Positions 54,415 through 63,436 of a stretch of DNA of 64,000 nucleotides are shown here, piece after piece. The notes beneath the pieces were generated by a model, which made no database searches, was not told the DNA's origin, and worked only from the letters and a program-made list of their open reading frames with translations. The stretch is taken from the NCBI RefSeq assembly GCF_000013665.1, contig NC_007912.1, positions 930,001 to 994,000 of the forward strand. The letters are read 5' to 3'. The position numbers were made by a program, and so were the translations under genes. Numbering within the stretch: the first letter of the stretch is position 1; the number at the start of each line of letters is the position of its first letter. Origin of the DNA: Saccharophagus degradans 2-40 (lineage in GTDB: Bacteria > Pseudomonadota > Gammaproteobacteria > Pseudomonadales > Cellvibrionaceae).

Positions 54415-55788
54415 ATGAATAACGCCAATCAGCAAAAAGCCCACTTAGTAATCGTTGGTAACGGTATGGCCACAGGCCGATTGTTGGACGAGCTGATAAA
54501 ACGCGATGCCAACGCTTACAACATAACGGTAATAGGTGACGAGCCAGAGGGCAGTTACAACCGCATTATGTTATCGCCAGTGCTCGCAGGTGAAACCGAA
54601 TTGGCGACGATTATTAACAAGCCTGCTGCTTGGTATGCGCAAAACAATATTCGCTTTGTTGCGGGTGTACGCGCTAATGCAATTAACCGCCAAGCTCAAA
54701 CCGTGGCATTGGCAGACGGCTCTTGTATCGCTTACGACGAACTCGTAATTGCAACCGGCTCACGCCCTGCACTTATTCCTGCAACAAATCAGCACCTTCA
54801 AAATATTTTCAGCTTTCGCACCATTGAAGACGTAAACAGTATTGCTAGCTGTGCGCAAGCAGGGCGCAAAGCCGTGGTTGTGGGCGGGGGCCTATTGGGC
54901 TTAGAGGCCGCATACGGTTTAGCGCAAAAAGGTGTGCAGGTTACCTTGGTTCATCGCAGTAAAGGTTTGCTTAATCGCCAACTCGATAGTGGTGCGGGTG
55001 AGTTTTTGCAACAGGTTATGGCCAGCAAAAATATTCAGTTTGCACTAGGTACAGAGGTGGCTGCTTTCAATAGTGATGCGCTGGGTGGGTCGGGCTTTGC
55101 AAGTGAAACCCTTAAAAGTGCAACGTTAACCAATGGCGAAACAATAGAATGTGATTTAGCAGTAATCTCAACCGGTATTACCCCAAACAAAGAATTGGGG
55201 CAAGAAGCCGGGTTGGCGTGCGGTCGCGCCATTATTGTTGATGACTATATGACTAGCTCCGATAACTGCATTAGCGCCCTTGGTGAGTGCTGCGAACACA
55301 AAGGCGAAACCTTTGGTTTGGTGGAGCCCATTTGGCATCAGTGTATTAGTTTGGCTGAAAAATTATGTTTTAAACGCAATGTGGCGTTTGTAAACCCAGT
55401 AGTCGCTACAAAATTAAAAGTATCGGGCGTACAGCTTTTTTCTGCCGGCGAGCACCTAACTGGTGACGATTGTCGAGAAATAAAAATGGTGGATGTAAAA
55501 AATAAAATCTATCGCAAAATTGTATTGCGCAATAATCGCATAGTGGGGGTGGTGTTGTTCGGAGATACGCGCAGTGGTGCCGATTATTTTGAGCTTATGC
55601 AGCAAGCCGTAGATGTAAGCAGTGTTGCCGCTTTACTCGTAATGGGCAAAGCGTTTTATGCCGAGCAATTGCAGGCTGCACAAAACCTAAATCAATGCGC
55701 TAACCAAGCTGATTTTTCTCAAGCAGACTCTTTAAATACTGCTTCAGTTACCGTTAGCAAAAACGCAAATAACGACATCGCCGCTTAG
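54415..55788 (+). CDS. FAD-dependent nitrate reductase electron-transfer subunit (NasC-like)
   Basis: 457-residue FAD/NAD(P)-binding oxidoreductase. An N-terminal GNGMATGRLLDEL FAD loop is followed by a second nucleotide fold VVVGGGLLGLEAAYGL, GITPNKELGQEAG, and an ALGEC segment as in the N-terminal half of NirB. It lacks the siroheme and iron-sulfur halves of NirB. Its length matches NasC of Klebsiella. It should pass electrons from NADH to the catalytic subunit encoded 48 bp downstream. Start ATG 54415 is favoured; the frame extends to 54304 without conservation. Confidence 0.88.
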   Translation: MNNANQQKAHLVIVGNGMATGRLLDELIKRDANAYNITVIGDEPEGSYNRIMLSPVLAGETELATIINKPAAWYAQNNIRFVAGVRANAINRQAQTVALADGSCIAYDELVIATGSRPALIPATNQHLQNIFSFRTIEDVNSIASCAQAGRKAVVVGGGLLGLEAAYGLAQKGVQVTLVHRSKGLLNRQLDSGAGEFLQQVMASKNIQFALGTEVAAFNSDALGGSGFASETLKSATLTNGETIECDLAVISTGITPNKELGQEAGLACGRAIIVDDYMTSSDNCISALGECCEHKGETFGLVEPIWHQCISLAEKLCFKRNVAFVNPVVATKLKVSGVQLFSAGEHLTGDDCREIKMVDVKNKIYRKIVLRNNRIVGVVLFGDTRSGADYFELMQQAVDVSSVAALLVMGKAFYAEQLQAAQNLNQCANQADFSQADSLNTASVTVSKNANNDIAA

Positions 55789-55836
55789 GTGTTTCTCGCA
55801 CAAATTACGTTAAACCTATTGAGTTAAACCGCCGTA

Positions 55837-58584
55837 ATGACCGTTCAAAAGTCTCAACTTGCAAACGTAATCGCTTCCGATAACCGTGCCGATATTGCAA
55901 GCAAAACCGTAAAAACCACTTGCTGCTACTGCGGCGTTGGTTGTGGGGTAGAAGCCACCGTAGAAGATAATCGCGTTACCGCTGTTAAAGGCGATGAGCT
56001 GCACCCAGCCAATTTGGGCCGCCTATGTGTGAAGGGGTCTTCGTTACACGAAACACAAAGTAACCCCAATCGTTTACTGCAACCCATGTTGCATGGCGAA
56101 GCAACAGATTGGGAAACAGCCCTAAATTACAGTGCCGATAAATTTAAAGCGATCGTTGAACAATACGGCCCAGAATCTGTAGCGTTTTATTTATCCGGCC
56201 AATTACTTACCGAAGATTACTACGTTGCCAATAAGCTAATGAAAGGGTTTGTTGGCACTGCGAATATCGATACTAACTCGCGCCTGTGTATGGCTTCGGC
56301 GGTTGTTGCCCATAAGCGCGCATTTGGTGGCGACGTGGTGCCGGGCAATTATGAAGACTTAGAAAACACCGATTTAGTTTTACTTGTAGGCTCTAATACC
56401 GCTTACGCCCACCCAATTATTTATCAGCGCATAGTGAAGGCCAAAGCAGCGCGGCCAAACATGAAAGTTGTGGTTATTGATCCGCGTCGCACGGCCACCT
56501 GTGATATTGCCGATTACCATCTCGCTATACGCCCCGGCTCGGATGCCTTTTTGTTTAATGGGTTGCTTGGTTACTTGGCTGATAATAACGCGCTAGACAG
56601 CGAATTTATTGCCAACCATAGCGAAGGTTTTGACGAAGCCTTAAGCGTTGCCAAAGCGCAGGTTGCCAGCGTAGAGCAAGCCGCAGTAATGTGCGATGTA
56701 GCAAAAAATGATTTGACTGCAGTGTATGATTTATTTGCCAAAACAACTAAAGCGGTTACGGTATTTTCGCAGGGCGTTAATCAATCTTCTTCTGGGGTAG
56801 ATAAAGGCAACACGATAATTAACTGCCATTTAGCCACGGGTAAAATAGGCAAGCTAGGCGCAGCACCGTTTTCTATTACTGGGCAGCCCAATGCGATGGG
56901 TGGCCGCGAAGTGGGCGGCTTAGCTAATCAGCTTGCTGCACATATGAGTTTTGATAACCAACCCGATATAGATCGTGTGGCCAGCTTTTGGCGGGCACCC
57001 AATATGGCGCAGGGTGAAGGTTTAAAAGCGGTAGATATGTTTCAAGCCGTACACGATGGCAAAATAAAAGCCATTTGGATTATGGCGACTAACCCCGTTG
57101 TAACCATGCCGGATGCAAACTTTATTCGCGAGGCTTTAGAGAAATGCGAGCTGGTATTGGTGAGCGATTGTATAGCCAATACCGATACAGGCAAGCTGGC
57201 CGATGTGGTGTTTCCCGCAACCACATGGAGCGAGAAAAACGGTACGGTTACTAACTCTGAGCGCAGAATTTCTTTACAAAAAGGGTTTTTGCCCGCACCT
57301 GGCCAAGCAAAGCACGATTGGCAAATAATCAGCGAGTTCGCACAAAAAATCGGTTTTGAGCAGGCGTTTAATTACACGCACCCTGTAGAAATATTTCGCG
57401 AGCACGCTGCGCTTTCTGGGGTAGATAACGGTGTAGATGTTGGCACTAATACGCGCCCTGTGCGTGGTTTTGATATTTCTGGTATGCAGCACATTAGTAA
57501 GCAGGCGTATGAAAACCTGCAGCCCATTCAATGGCCCGTAAATAGCCATAAGCCAAATGGCACCGCGCGCTTGTTTGAAGACGCTAATTTTTTTACTGCC
57601 AGTGGCCGCGCTAAATTTGTACCTATTAGTGCGCGCTTCCCACAAATGCCGCCGAAAGATAACCAAGTTATTATGAACACTGGCCGTATTCGCGACCAGT
57701 GGCACACCATGACCCGCACCGGCAGCGCCGCAAAATTATTGGGCCATATCGATGAGCCATTTATCGATATTCACCCGGCAGACGCCAAGCGTTTTGGTTT
57801 AGCGCATAAAGATATTGCTGTGTTAGAAAATCGCGGCGCGCGTTATTTAGGCCGCGTAAATGTAAGCGACAGTCAGCGCGTGAGTGAAGTTTTTGTGCCA
57901 ATGCATTGGAACGATAATTTTGCATCCAGCAGTCGAGCCGATGCGTTGGTAAACGCAATTACCGACCCTCTGTGTGGGCAGCCGGAATTTAAACATAGCC
58001 CCGTAGAAATTAACCCCTATAACGCGCAGTGGAGTGGATTTATAGCGAGTGAGTTACCGGTTACGCCAAACGCTGATTATTGGGTGAAAATTCCAGTCGA
58101 CAAGGGATACAAGTATCGAATAGCCGACACGGTTACCCCTAGTAATTGGAGTGAGTGGTTAACGGAGCAATTTCCGTTGGTGAGTGATTGGGTAGAGCTT
58201 ACCGATTCTAGCCAAGCGTTTTATCGCAAAGTAGGTTTTATTGAGGGGCGCTTGGCGGTTGTGTTGAATATTGCGCGTGGCAATGAGCAACCTATAGAAA
58301 ACCGCTGGCTAGAGCAGCAATTGGGCGAGCAGTGCGATTTAAATCAGCGCTTTGCGGTACTGGCGGGTGTGGCTGGTGAGGGCGTAGAAGATGAAGGCCC
58401 GATAGTGTGCTCGTGTTTTCAAATTGGTGCCAAAGCAATTCAAACAGCGATTGAAGGCGGTTGTTGCAGCGCCGAAGCCCTAGGCGAAAAATTAAAGTGC
58501 GGCTCTAACTGCGGCTCTTGTATTCCTGAGATTAACGGTATGATACGAGCGTTTTCGCCACAGCATGCAGCGAAGCAGGCGTAG
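55837..58584 (+). CDS. nasA: Assimilatory nitrate reductase catalytic subunit
   Basis: 915-residue molybdopterin enzyme that reduces nitrate to nitrite in the cytoplasm for nitrogen use. The N-terminal [4Fe-4S] ligands are Cys29, Cys32, Cys36 and Cys64 in CCYCGVGCGVEATV and LGRLCVKG. Mo-bis-MGD signatures include NTAYAHPI, IDPRRTATCDIADYHLAIRPGSD, GQPNAMGGREVGGLANQLAAHM and the C-terminal FVPMHWND with pterin-binding segments. The last 60 residues are a BFD-like [2Fe-2S] domain (CSC, CGSNCGSC). No nirBD or transporter is in this window, so nitrite reduction must be encoded elsewhere. Confidence 0.95.
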   Translation: MTVQKSQLANVIASDNRADIASKTVKTTCCYCGVGCGVEATVEDNRVTAVKGDELHPANLGRLCVKGSSLHETQSNPNRLLQPMLHGEATDWETALNYSADKFKAIVEQYGPESVAFYLSGQLLTEDYYVANKLMKGFVGTANIDTNSRLCMASAVVAHKRAFGGDVVPGNYEDLENTDLVLLVGSNTAYAHPIIYQRIVKAKAARPNMKVVVIDPRRTATCDIADYHLAIRPGSDAFLFNGLLGYLADNNALDSEFIANHSEGFDEALSVAKAQVASVEQAAVMCDVAKNDLTAVYDLFAKTTKAVTVFSQGVNQSSSGVDKGNTIINCHLATGKIGKLGAAPFSITGQPNAMGGREVGGLANQLAAHMSFDNQPDIDRVASFWRAPNMAQGEGLKAVDMFQAVHDGKIKAIWIMATNPVVTMPDANFIREALEKCELVLVSDCIANTDTGKLADVVFPATTWSEKNGTVTNSERRISLQKGFLPAPGQAKHDWQIISEFAQKIGFEQAFNYTHPVEIFREHAALSGVDNGVDVGTNTRPVRGFDISGMQHISKQAYENLQPIQWPVNSHKPNGTARLFEDANFFTASGRAKFVPISARFPQMPPKDNQVIMNTGRIRDQWHTMTRTGSAAKLLGHIDEPFIDIHPADAKRFGLAHKDIAVLENRGARYLGRVNVSDSQRVSEVFVPMHWNDNFASSSRADALVNAITDPLCGQPEFKHSPVEINPYNAQWSGFIASELPVTPNADYWVKIPVDKGYKYRIADTVTPSNWSEWLTEQFPLVSDWVELTDSSQAFYRKVGFIEGRLAVVLNIARGNEQPIENRWLEQQLGEQCDLNQRFAVLAGVAGEGVEDEGPIVCSCFQIGAKAIQTAIEGGCCSAEALGEKLKCGSNCGSCIPEINGMIRAFSPQHAAKQA

Positions 58585-58744
58585 CGAAAGAAATGAGCAG
58601 TGCGAAAGAAAGAGGCAGGGCGGTAAAAAGCGAGCCTAGGAATTGCTAAACCATTTAAAGCATAAATAATTTAGCAATTCTTTCGGCTCGTAAGGACCAC
58701 TGAGTTCACGAGAAATAAAAAACTGGATAAGCTACTTTTACAGC

Positions 58745-59254
58745 TTAAAAATTTAAAAAGCTTATTGCTTTGTCTAGCAAGGTATCTTGCTTTTTAACTA
58801 TTGCACGGTAGTGATCAATCATAAATTCTGATGGATCGACAAAACAGTGCACGGTTATTTCCTCAAAATGTTTTTTGCTGCCTATATCGGCAAACATAAA
58901 AATTTTATACAACCCCTGCGTTTTATCCAAGCGCGTAGAGTGCGAATCTACATGGGTGCGCAGCACGCTGTTACCGTAGCGGTAATTTGTTTCTTGCTCG
59001 CATATCATCGTCGCATCTAATTCGTCGAAAGGTATTTGAGCGTAATCACGTGTGGGGTCAAAATGTACTTTGGTGTGTTCCACGTGATTAATTAATTTGC
59101 TTATGAGCATTATGCTGGCAATAAAGCCGAACACACTGCATAACAATAACATTGCTCTGCCTTGCTGCGATTGTGGCAACCAATCGTCTATTTTTTCCCA
59201 CAGCCAAGCCAGGTCTTCTTTTAATGCTGCCACATTAATTTTAATCGTCGTCAA
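58745..59254 (-). CDS. Small membrane-anchored protein under c-di-GMP riboswitch
   Basis: 169-residue protein, not recognised. An amphipathic start (KEDLAWLWEKIDDWLPQ) is followed by one hydrophobic segment at about residues 34-53 (AMLLLCSVFGFIASIMLISK) and a soluble region of about 115 residues with two Cys (Cys84, Cys137), probably periplasmic. TTG 59254 is the best start: AGG lies about 9 bases upstream. A class I cyclic-di-GMP riboswitch ends about 85 bp upstream, so its expression should follow c-di-GMP. Function is unknown; surface attachment or motility is a fair guess by regulation only. Confidence 0.7.
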   Translation of the reverse strand: MTTIKINVAALKEDLAWLWEKIDDWLPQSQQGRAMLLLCSVFGFIASIMLISKLINHVEHTKVHFDPTRDYAQIPFDELDATMICEQETNYRYGNSVLRTHVDSHSTRLDKTQGLYKIFMFADIGSKKHFEEITVHCFVDPSEFMIDHYRAIVKKQDTLLDKAISFLNF

Positions 59255-59283
59255 TTTGTTAGGCCTGCGAGCATGTATTAGCT

Positions 59284-59300
59284 AATCACCAAAGGTGATT
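59284..59300 (-). repeat. AATCACC/GGTGATT hairpin in riboswitch expression platform
   Basis: Perfect 7-bp stem with a 3-nt loop between aptamer and gene. It contains GGTGA and may be the switching hairpin; no U-run follows. Confidence 0.5.
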
Positions 59301-59339
59301 GATGTTAATGGTGGGGAAGAGTAGACGGAGCAGCGTCGC

Positions 59340-59432
59340 TTTTCCCATTCGGTAACCGTTCGACCCAATCTTAAATTACAAGTAGTTGGGCACTGGCTTT
59401 GCGTCCCCACGTTACCGCGGGTTTGCCTTTAT
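59340..59432 (-). promoter_or_regulatory. Class I cyclic-di-GMP riboswitch (GEMM)
   Basis: Read on the minus strand the sequence has GGCAAACC, a hairpin closed by a GUAA (GNRA) tetraloop with six pairs (CCCGCG / CGUGGG), then GGACGCAAAGC, the defining GEMM-I core. A second stem CCCAA/UUGGG follows, and then GGUUACCGA, the conserved 3' strand. All hallmark pieces of the aptamer are in order and spacing. It faces the gene at 58745-59254. Confidence 0.9.
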
Positions 59433-59491
59433 CGTTGAGCAGGCTAAACAGCGAGCGACGATACTCAAAACAAGCCGATACAGGCTGAAAT

Positions 59492-59517
59492 GAGGAGCAG
59501 ATTGTTTAAATAAACGT
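59492..59517. repeat. AT-rich hairpin upstream of the c-di-GMP aptamer
   Basis: GCAGA-tt-GTTTA / TAAAC-g-TCTGC, stem of ten pairs with small bulges, between promoter candidate and aptamer. Confidence 0.45.
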
Positions 59518-59535
59518 CTGCTTTGTATGGGTTAA

Positions 59536-59564
59536 AGTATGCGTAAGTCGCGTGGTCAGGTCAA
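59536..59564 (-). promoter_or_regulatory. Candidate promoter of the riboswitch transcript
   Basis: Minus strand TTGACC (complement of 59559-59564), 17 bp, CATACT (complement of 59536-59541). A start near 59529 would put the aptamer about 100 nt into the RNA. Confidence 0.45.
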
Positions 59565-59710
59565 CAATAAGGCTTATTGTTACAAGAATAAATCGATCTA
59601 GATAATCCCAACTTCCAAACTTCTCGCGTTTTTCTCCCTAATTATGCATGTAAATCAGCACCTTAGCTAAAAGCTCTAGATTGCGATGGTGTTTGTATAA
59701 AATACGATAA

Positions 59711-59739
59711 TTGCTTCATTTAAAATATTATATTATATT
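59711..59739 (+). promoter_or_regulatory. Candidate promoter of ytfQRT-yjfF
   Basis: TTGCTT (59711-59716), 17 bp, TATATT (59734-59739), about 95 bp before ytfQ, in an AT-rich stretch. Confidence 0.4.
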
Positions 59740-59834
59740 TGTATCTCGTTCAGATAATCGCGTGAATGCCACTTGCTGCCTTTAGGTTGCTAAGTGCGTG
59801 GGCGAGTGAATAACAAATAAATAATGAGGCGAAT

Positions 59835-60782
59835 ATGAATAATTCTACAAAAGGCCTAGCCCTTTGCGCACTACTCAGTGTTACTGGCGCGGCACAAGCG
59901 CTAACCGTGGGTTTTTCTCAGGTAGGCTCCGAAAGTGGCTGGCGCACAACATTTTCTGAGTCTGTGAAAGCCGAAGCCGAACGGCGCGGCATAGACCTCA
60001 AGTTCTCCGACGCCCAACAAAAACAAGAAAACCAAATTAAAGCAATTCGCAGTTTTATAGCCCAAGGCGTAGATGCCATTGTAGTTGCGCCCGTAGTAGA
60101 AACAGGTTGGAAGCCTGTATTTATGGAAGCTAAACGCGCGCGTATTCCTATTGTAATTGTGGATCGCAATGTCGATTTAAAAAATGATTCGCTTTATGTC
60201 ACCCGTATTGCGCCAGATTTTACCGAAGAAGGTAAAAAGGCCGCGAACTGGCTTATGAATGCAACAGCGGGCAAATGCAATATCGTCGAACTACAAGGTA
60301 CCGTTGGGTCTAGTGCAGCCATTGGTCGCATGGAAGGCTTTAACAGTGTTATTGCCAATTACCCCGAGGCAAAAATAGTGCGCAGTCAAACTGCTGAATT
60401 TACTCGCGCTAAGGGTAAAGAGGTAATGGAAAGTATTCTAAAAGCCGAAGGTGGCGGTGAGTCTATATGCGCACTGTGGTCGCACAACGATGAAATGGCG
60501 CTAGGTGCCATTCAGGCCATTAAAGAAGCGGGTTTAAAGCCGGGTAAAGATATTCATGTGGTATCTGTGGATGCGGTTGACGATATTTTCAAAGCGCTTG
60601 CGGCTGGCGAAGTAAGCGCAACCGTAGAAATGAGCCCCCATATGGGCGGCCCAGCATTCGACGTTATAGAAGAGTACTTAAAAACCAAAAAGAAATTCGA
60701 TAAATGGATAGTGATGGATGGCAAAGTGTTCACCACAGAAAACTATCAACAAGAATACAAAGCTCGGTTTGTTAATCAGTAA
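59835..60782 (+). CDS. ytfQ: Furanose ABC transporter substrate-binding protein
   Basis: 315-residue periplasmic binding protein, cluster B sugar type, closely following E. coli YtfQ, which binds galactofuranose. A signal peptide ending TGAAQA precedes FSQVGSESGWR, LKFSDAQQKQENQIKAIRSFIAQGVDAI, GWKPVF, DRNVDLKNDSLY, VELQGTVGSSAAIGR and AIQAIKEAGLKPGKDI. In a plant-wall degrader the ligand may also be arabinofuranose. It is followed by the ATPase and permeases of the same system. Confidence 0.95.
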   Translation: MNNSTKGLALCALLSVTGAAQALTVGFSQVGSESGWRTTFSESVKAEAERRGIDLKFSDAQQKQENQIKAIRSFIAQGVDAIVVAPVVETGWKPVFMEAKRARIPIVIVDRNVDLKNDSLYVTRIAPDFTEEGKKAANWLMNATAGKCNIVELQGTVGSSAAIGRMEGFNSVIANYPEAKIVRSQTAEFTRAKGKEVMESILKAEGGGESICALWSHNDEMALGAIQAIKEAGLKPGKDIHVVSVDAVDDIFKALAAGEVSATVEMSPHMGGPAFDVIEEYLKTKKKFDKWIVMDGKVFTTENYQQEYKARFVNQ

Positions 60783-60812
60783 TCACTAATTGCTAATTGC
60801 TAGCAGTTAATG
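60783..60812. repeat. CTAATTGCTAATTGCTAG repeats between ytfQ and ytfR
   Basis: Short tandem CTAATTG units (ACTAATTGCTAATTGCTAGCAGTTAAT) in the 88-bp gap, related to the clusters near 8830, 20270 and 35401. Confidence 0.5.
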
Positions 60813-60870
60813 ATTCAAAATTAGAGATTAATTATCAGCTGTTTACTATTTCTTAACCAAGAAGACTCTT

Positions 60871-62376
60871 ATGACAGACCAAAATCCGCTACTTGCCCTT
60901 CGTGGTGTGGGTAAGGTATTCCCCGGTGTGATTGCTTTGCAAGGGGTAGATTTTACTTTGCGCGCGGGCGAGATACACGCCTTGCTTGGCGAAAATGGTG
61001 CGGGTAAATCTACCCTTATTAAAGTAATGACTGGTGTATATCAAAAAGATAGCGGCAGTATTGCATTTAAAGGTGAAAATATTCACCCCACCTGTACGGG
61101 CGATGCGCAAGCCTTGGGTATTAGTACGGTATACCAAGAGGTGAACTTACTGCCTAACTTAAGCGTTGCACACAACGTTTACTTAGGCCGAGAGCCGCGC
61201 AAATTTGGTTTGATTAATTGGAAAAAAATTAATCGAGATGCAGCAGAGCTATTAAAAGGTTACAACTTAAATATAGATGTTACCAAGCCCCTTTCACATT
61301 ATTCGGTTGCCGTACAACAACTTATTGCTATTGCGCGCGGTGTGGATATGTCCTCCGGTGTACTTATTTTAGATGAGCCAACCGCAAGTTTAGATGCTGG
61401 TGAAGTGCAGGCTTTATTTAAAGTGATGCGCGAAATTGCTGCCAAGGGTATTGGTATTGTTTTTGTTACCCATTTTCTCGATCAGGTGTACGCCGTGTGC
61501 GACCGCATAACAATATTGCGCAACGGCACATTGGTGGGCGAATGGCTGGCCAAAGATTTATCGCAGCACGATCTTGTGAGCAATATGCTTGGTAAAGAAA
61601 TTGCACATTCCAGTAAAACCACGCCTGTGCAGCAAGACGAAAACGAGCAGGGTGAGGCGCTACTTGCGTTACAACAAGCCGCAGCCAAAGGCTCGGTGGA
61701 GCCACTAAGTGTGTCGGTTAAGGCGGGCCAAGTGCTGGGTTTAGCTGGGTTACTGGGCAGTGGGCGCACAGAGTTATGCAAGTTGGTGTTTGGTGTAGAT
61801 GCGCTAAATGAAGGCGACATTCTTTTAAACGGCAAACCGGTTAAATTTAAACACACGCGCGAAGCCGTATTGGCGGGTATGGGGTTGTGCCCCGAAGATC
61901 GCAAACACGACGGTATATTTGGGCCAATGTCCATCCGCGAAAACATGATTATCGCGCTGCAAAACAAGCGCGGCTGGTGGAAATATATTCCCCTTAAAAA
62001 ACAAAAAGAGTTGGCCGAGCACTACGTTAAAGCTTTAAAAATTGCCACATCCGATATCGAAAAACCCATAGAGCAGCTAAGCGGTGGCAATCAACAAAAA
62101 GTCATTCTCGCCCGCTGGTTAGCGTCAGAGCCAGTACTTTTGTTATTGGATGAGCCAACCCGCGGTATTGATGTAGGCGCACACGCAGAAATTATTGCGC
62201 TTATTCGTCAGTTGTGTGAGCAGGGCCTGGGCCTTGTGGTGGCTTCTTCCGAGCTGGAAGAGCTAGTGGCCTTTAGCGATAAAGTATTAGTGCTGCGCGA
62301 CAGAAAAAAAGTGGCAGAAATATCTGGCAGCCAAATTAATCAGCAAAACATTATGCAAGCCATTGCTGGCAGTTAA
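60871..62376 (+). CDS. ytfR: Furanose ABC transporter ATPase
   Basis: 501-residue dual ATPase of the ribose/galactose importer class. NBD1 (1-245) has GENGAGKST, SHYSVAVQQLIAIARG and LILDEPTASLD. NBD2 (250-500) has the degenerate GLLGSGRTELC loop, LSGGNQQKVILARWL and LLLDEPTRGIDVGAH. This asymmetry is normal for the family. It energises uptake of the sugar bound by YtfQ. Confidence 0.96.
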   Translation: MTDQNPLLALRGVGKVFPGVIALQGVDFTLRAGEIHALLGENGAGKSTLIKVMTGVYQKDSGSIAFKGENIHPTCTGDAQALGISTVYQEVNLLPNLSVAHNVYLGREPRKFGLINWKKINRDAAELLKGYNLNIDVTKPLSHYSVAVQQLIAIARGVDMSSGVLILDEPTASLDAGEVQALFKVMREIAAKGIGIVFVTHFLDQVYAVCDRITILRNGTLVGEWLAKDLSQHDLVSNMLGKEIAHSSKTTPVQQDENEQGEALLALQQAAAKGSVEPLSVSVKAGQVLGLAGLLGSGRTELCKLVFGVDALNEGDILLNGKPVKFKHTREAVLAGMGLCPEDRKHDGIFGPMSIRENMIIALQNKRGWWKYIPLKKQKELAEHYVKALKIATSDIEKPIEQLSGGNQQKVILARWLASEPVLLLLDEPTRGIDVGAHAEIIALIRQLCEQGLGLVVASSELEELVAFSDKVLVLRDRKKVAEISGSQINQQNIMQAIAGS

Positions 62377-62413
62377 TGTTGTTTAGTTGCATACCCCTAA
62401 TAGGTAAATAATC

Positions 62414-63436
62414 ATGCAGTCCCTTTCTATTTCACCCCATTTGCGCCGTTTTATTTGGCCGGTATTGGGTTTGATTTTTTTGCTGGCGGTAAACCTTATT
62501 ATCGCGCCTGAATTTTTTCAGTTAGAAATAAAAGACGGTCGTATTTACGGCAGTTTAATTGACGTGCTTAACCGCGCCGCGCCCGTGGCTTTGCTCGCCA
62601 TTGGCATGACATTAGTCATTGCTACTGGCGGTGTAGATTTATCCGTAGGTTCGGTCATGGCCATTGCCGGTGCGGTAAGCGCAAGTTTAATTGTTGCCGG
62701 TGTAGATAGCATGGTACTGGTGGTAGGTGCAGGTCTTACTGCTGGTGTGTTGGCTGGTTTGGTGAATGGTTTTTTAGTCGGCTACTTCGGCATTCAGCCT
62801 ATTGTTGCCACGCTTATTTTAATGGTGGCTGGGCGCGGTATTGCGCAGTTAATTAATGCTGGTCAAATTGTTACGTTTAGCCACGAAGGTTTTGCCTATT
62901 TAGGCGTGGGTTACTTCTTAGGGTTACCGTTTCCTGTTGTGTTGGTTGTTGTAGCGTTTTTATTGTTTCAATTGCTCATGCGTCGCACGGCGTTGGGGTT
63001 ATTTGTTGAATCGGTGGGCGCAAATAGCGGGGCAAGTTATTACATTGGTATTAACGACAAAATGATTAAGTTAATGGTGTATGCGGTGTCTGGTTTGTGT
63101 GCGGCCTTGGCAGGCATGATTGCCGCAGCCGATATAGGTGGCAGCGACGCCAACAATGCCGGTTTATGGTTAGAGTTAGATGCAATATTGGCCGTGGTTA
63201 TTGGCGGGGCTTCATTGATGGGCGGCCGTTTTTCTATTGCGCTTTCTATTATTGGTGCGCTCATTATTCAAACGTTAACTATTACCATTATTTTAAGTGG
63301 CGTGCCGCCAAAGTTTAATTTAATGATTAAAGCCGCGGTGATTATTGCCATTCTATTGTTGCAGTCCCCACAGTTGCACCGTCAGCTATCGCGCTTTTCT
63401 CTTTCTCTTTCTCGTTCTAGTGCTGCCAGGGGGTAA
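62414..63436 (+). CDS. ytfT: Furanose ABC transporter permease
   Basis: 340-residue inner-membrane permease of the RbsC/AraH class with about nine membrane segments. It shows the family block IGMTLVIATGGVDLSVGSVMAIAGAV and GLWLELDAILAVVIGGASLMGGRFS. E. coli YtfT has 341 residues. The next permease gene begins within 1-4 bases of its stop, so the two are translationally coupled. Confidence 0.95.
   Translation: MQSLSISPHLRRFIWPVLGLIFLLAVNLIIAPEFFQLEIKDGRIYGSLIDVLNRAAPVALLAIGMTLVIATGGVDLSVGSVMAIAGAVSASLIVAGVDSMVLVVGAGLTAGVLAGLVNGFLVGYFGIQPIVATLILMVAGRGIAQLINAGQIVTFSHEGFAYLGVGYFLGLPFPVVLVVVAFLLFQLLMRRTALGLFVESVGANSGASYYIGINDKMIKLMVYAVSGLCAALAGMIAAADIGGSDANNAGLWLELDAILAVVIGGASLMGGRFSIALSIIGALIIQTLTITIILSGVPPKFNLMIKAAVIIAILLLQSPQLHRQLSRFSLSLSRSSAARG

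Larger units (their letters stand above)
59255..59834. other. Divergent riboswitch/ytfQ intergenic region
   Basis: 580 bp holding, on the minus strand, a promoter candidate (59536-59564), a hairpin (59492-59517) and a c-di-GMP aptamer (59340-59432). On the plus strand it holds the ytfQ promoter candidate (59711-59739). No gene is seen. Confidence 0.7.
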
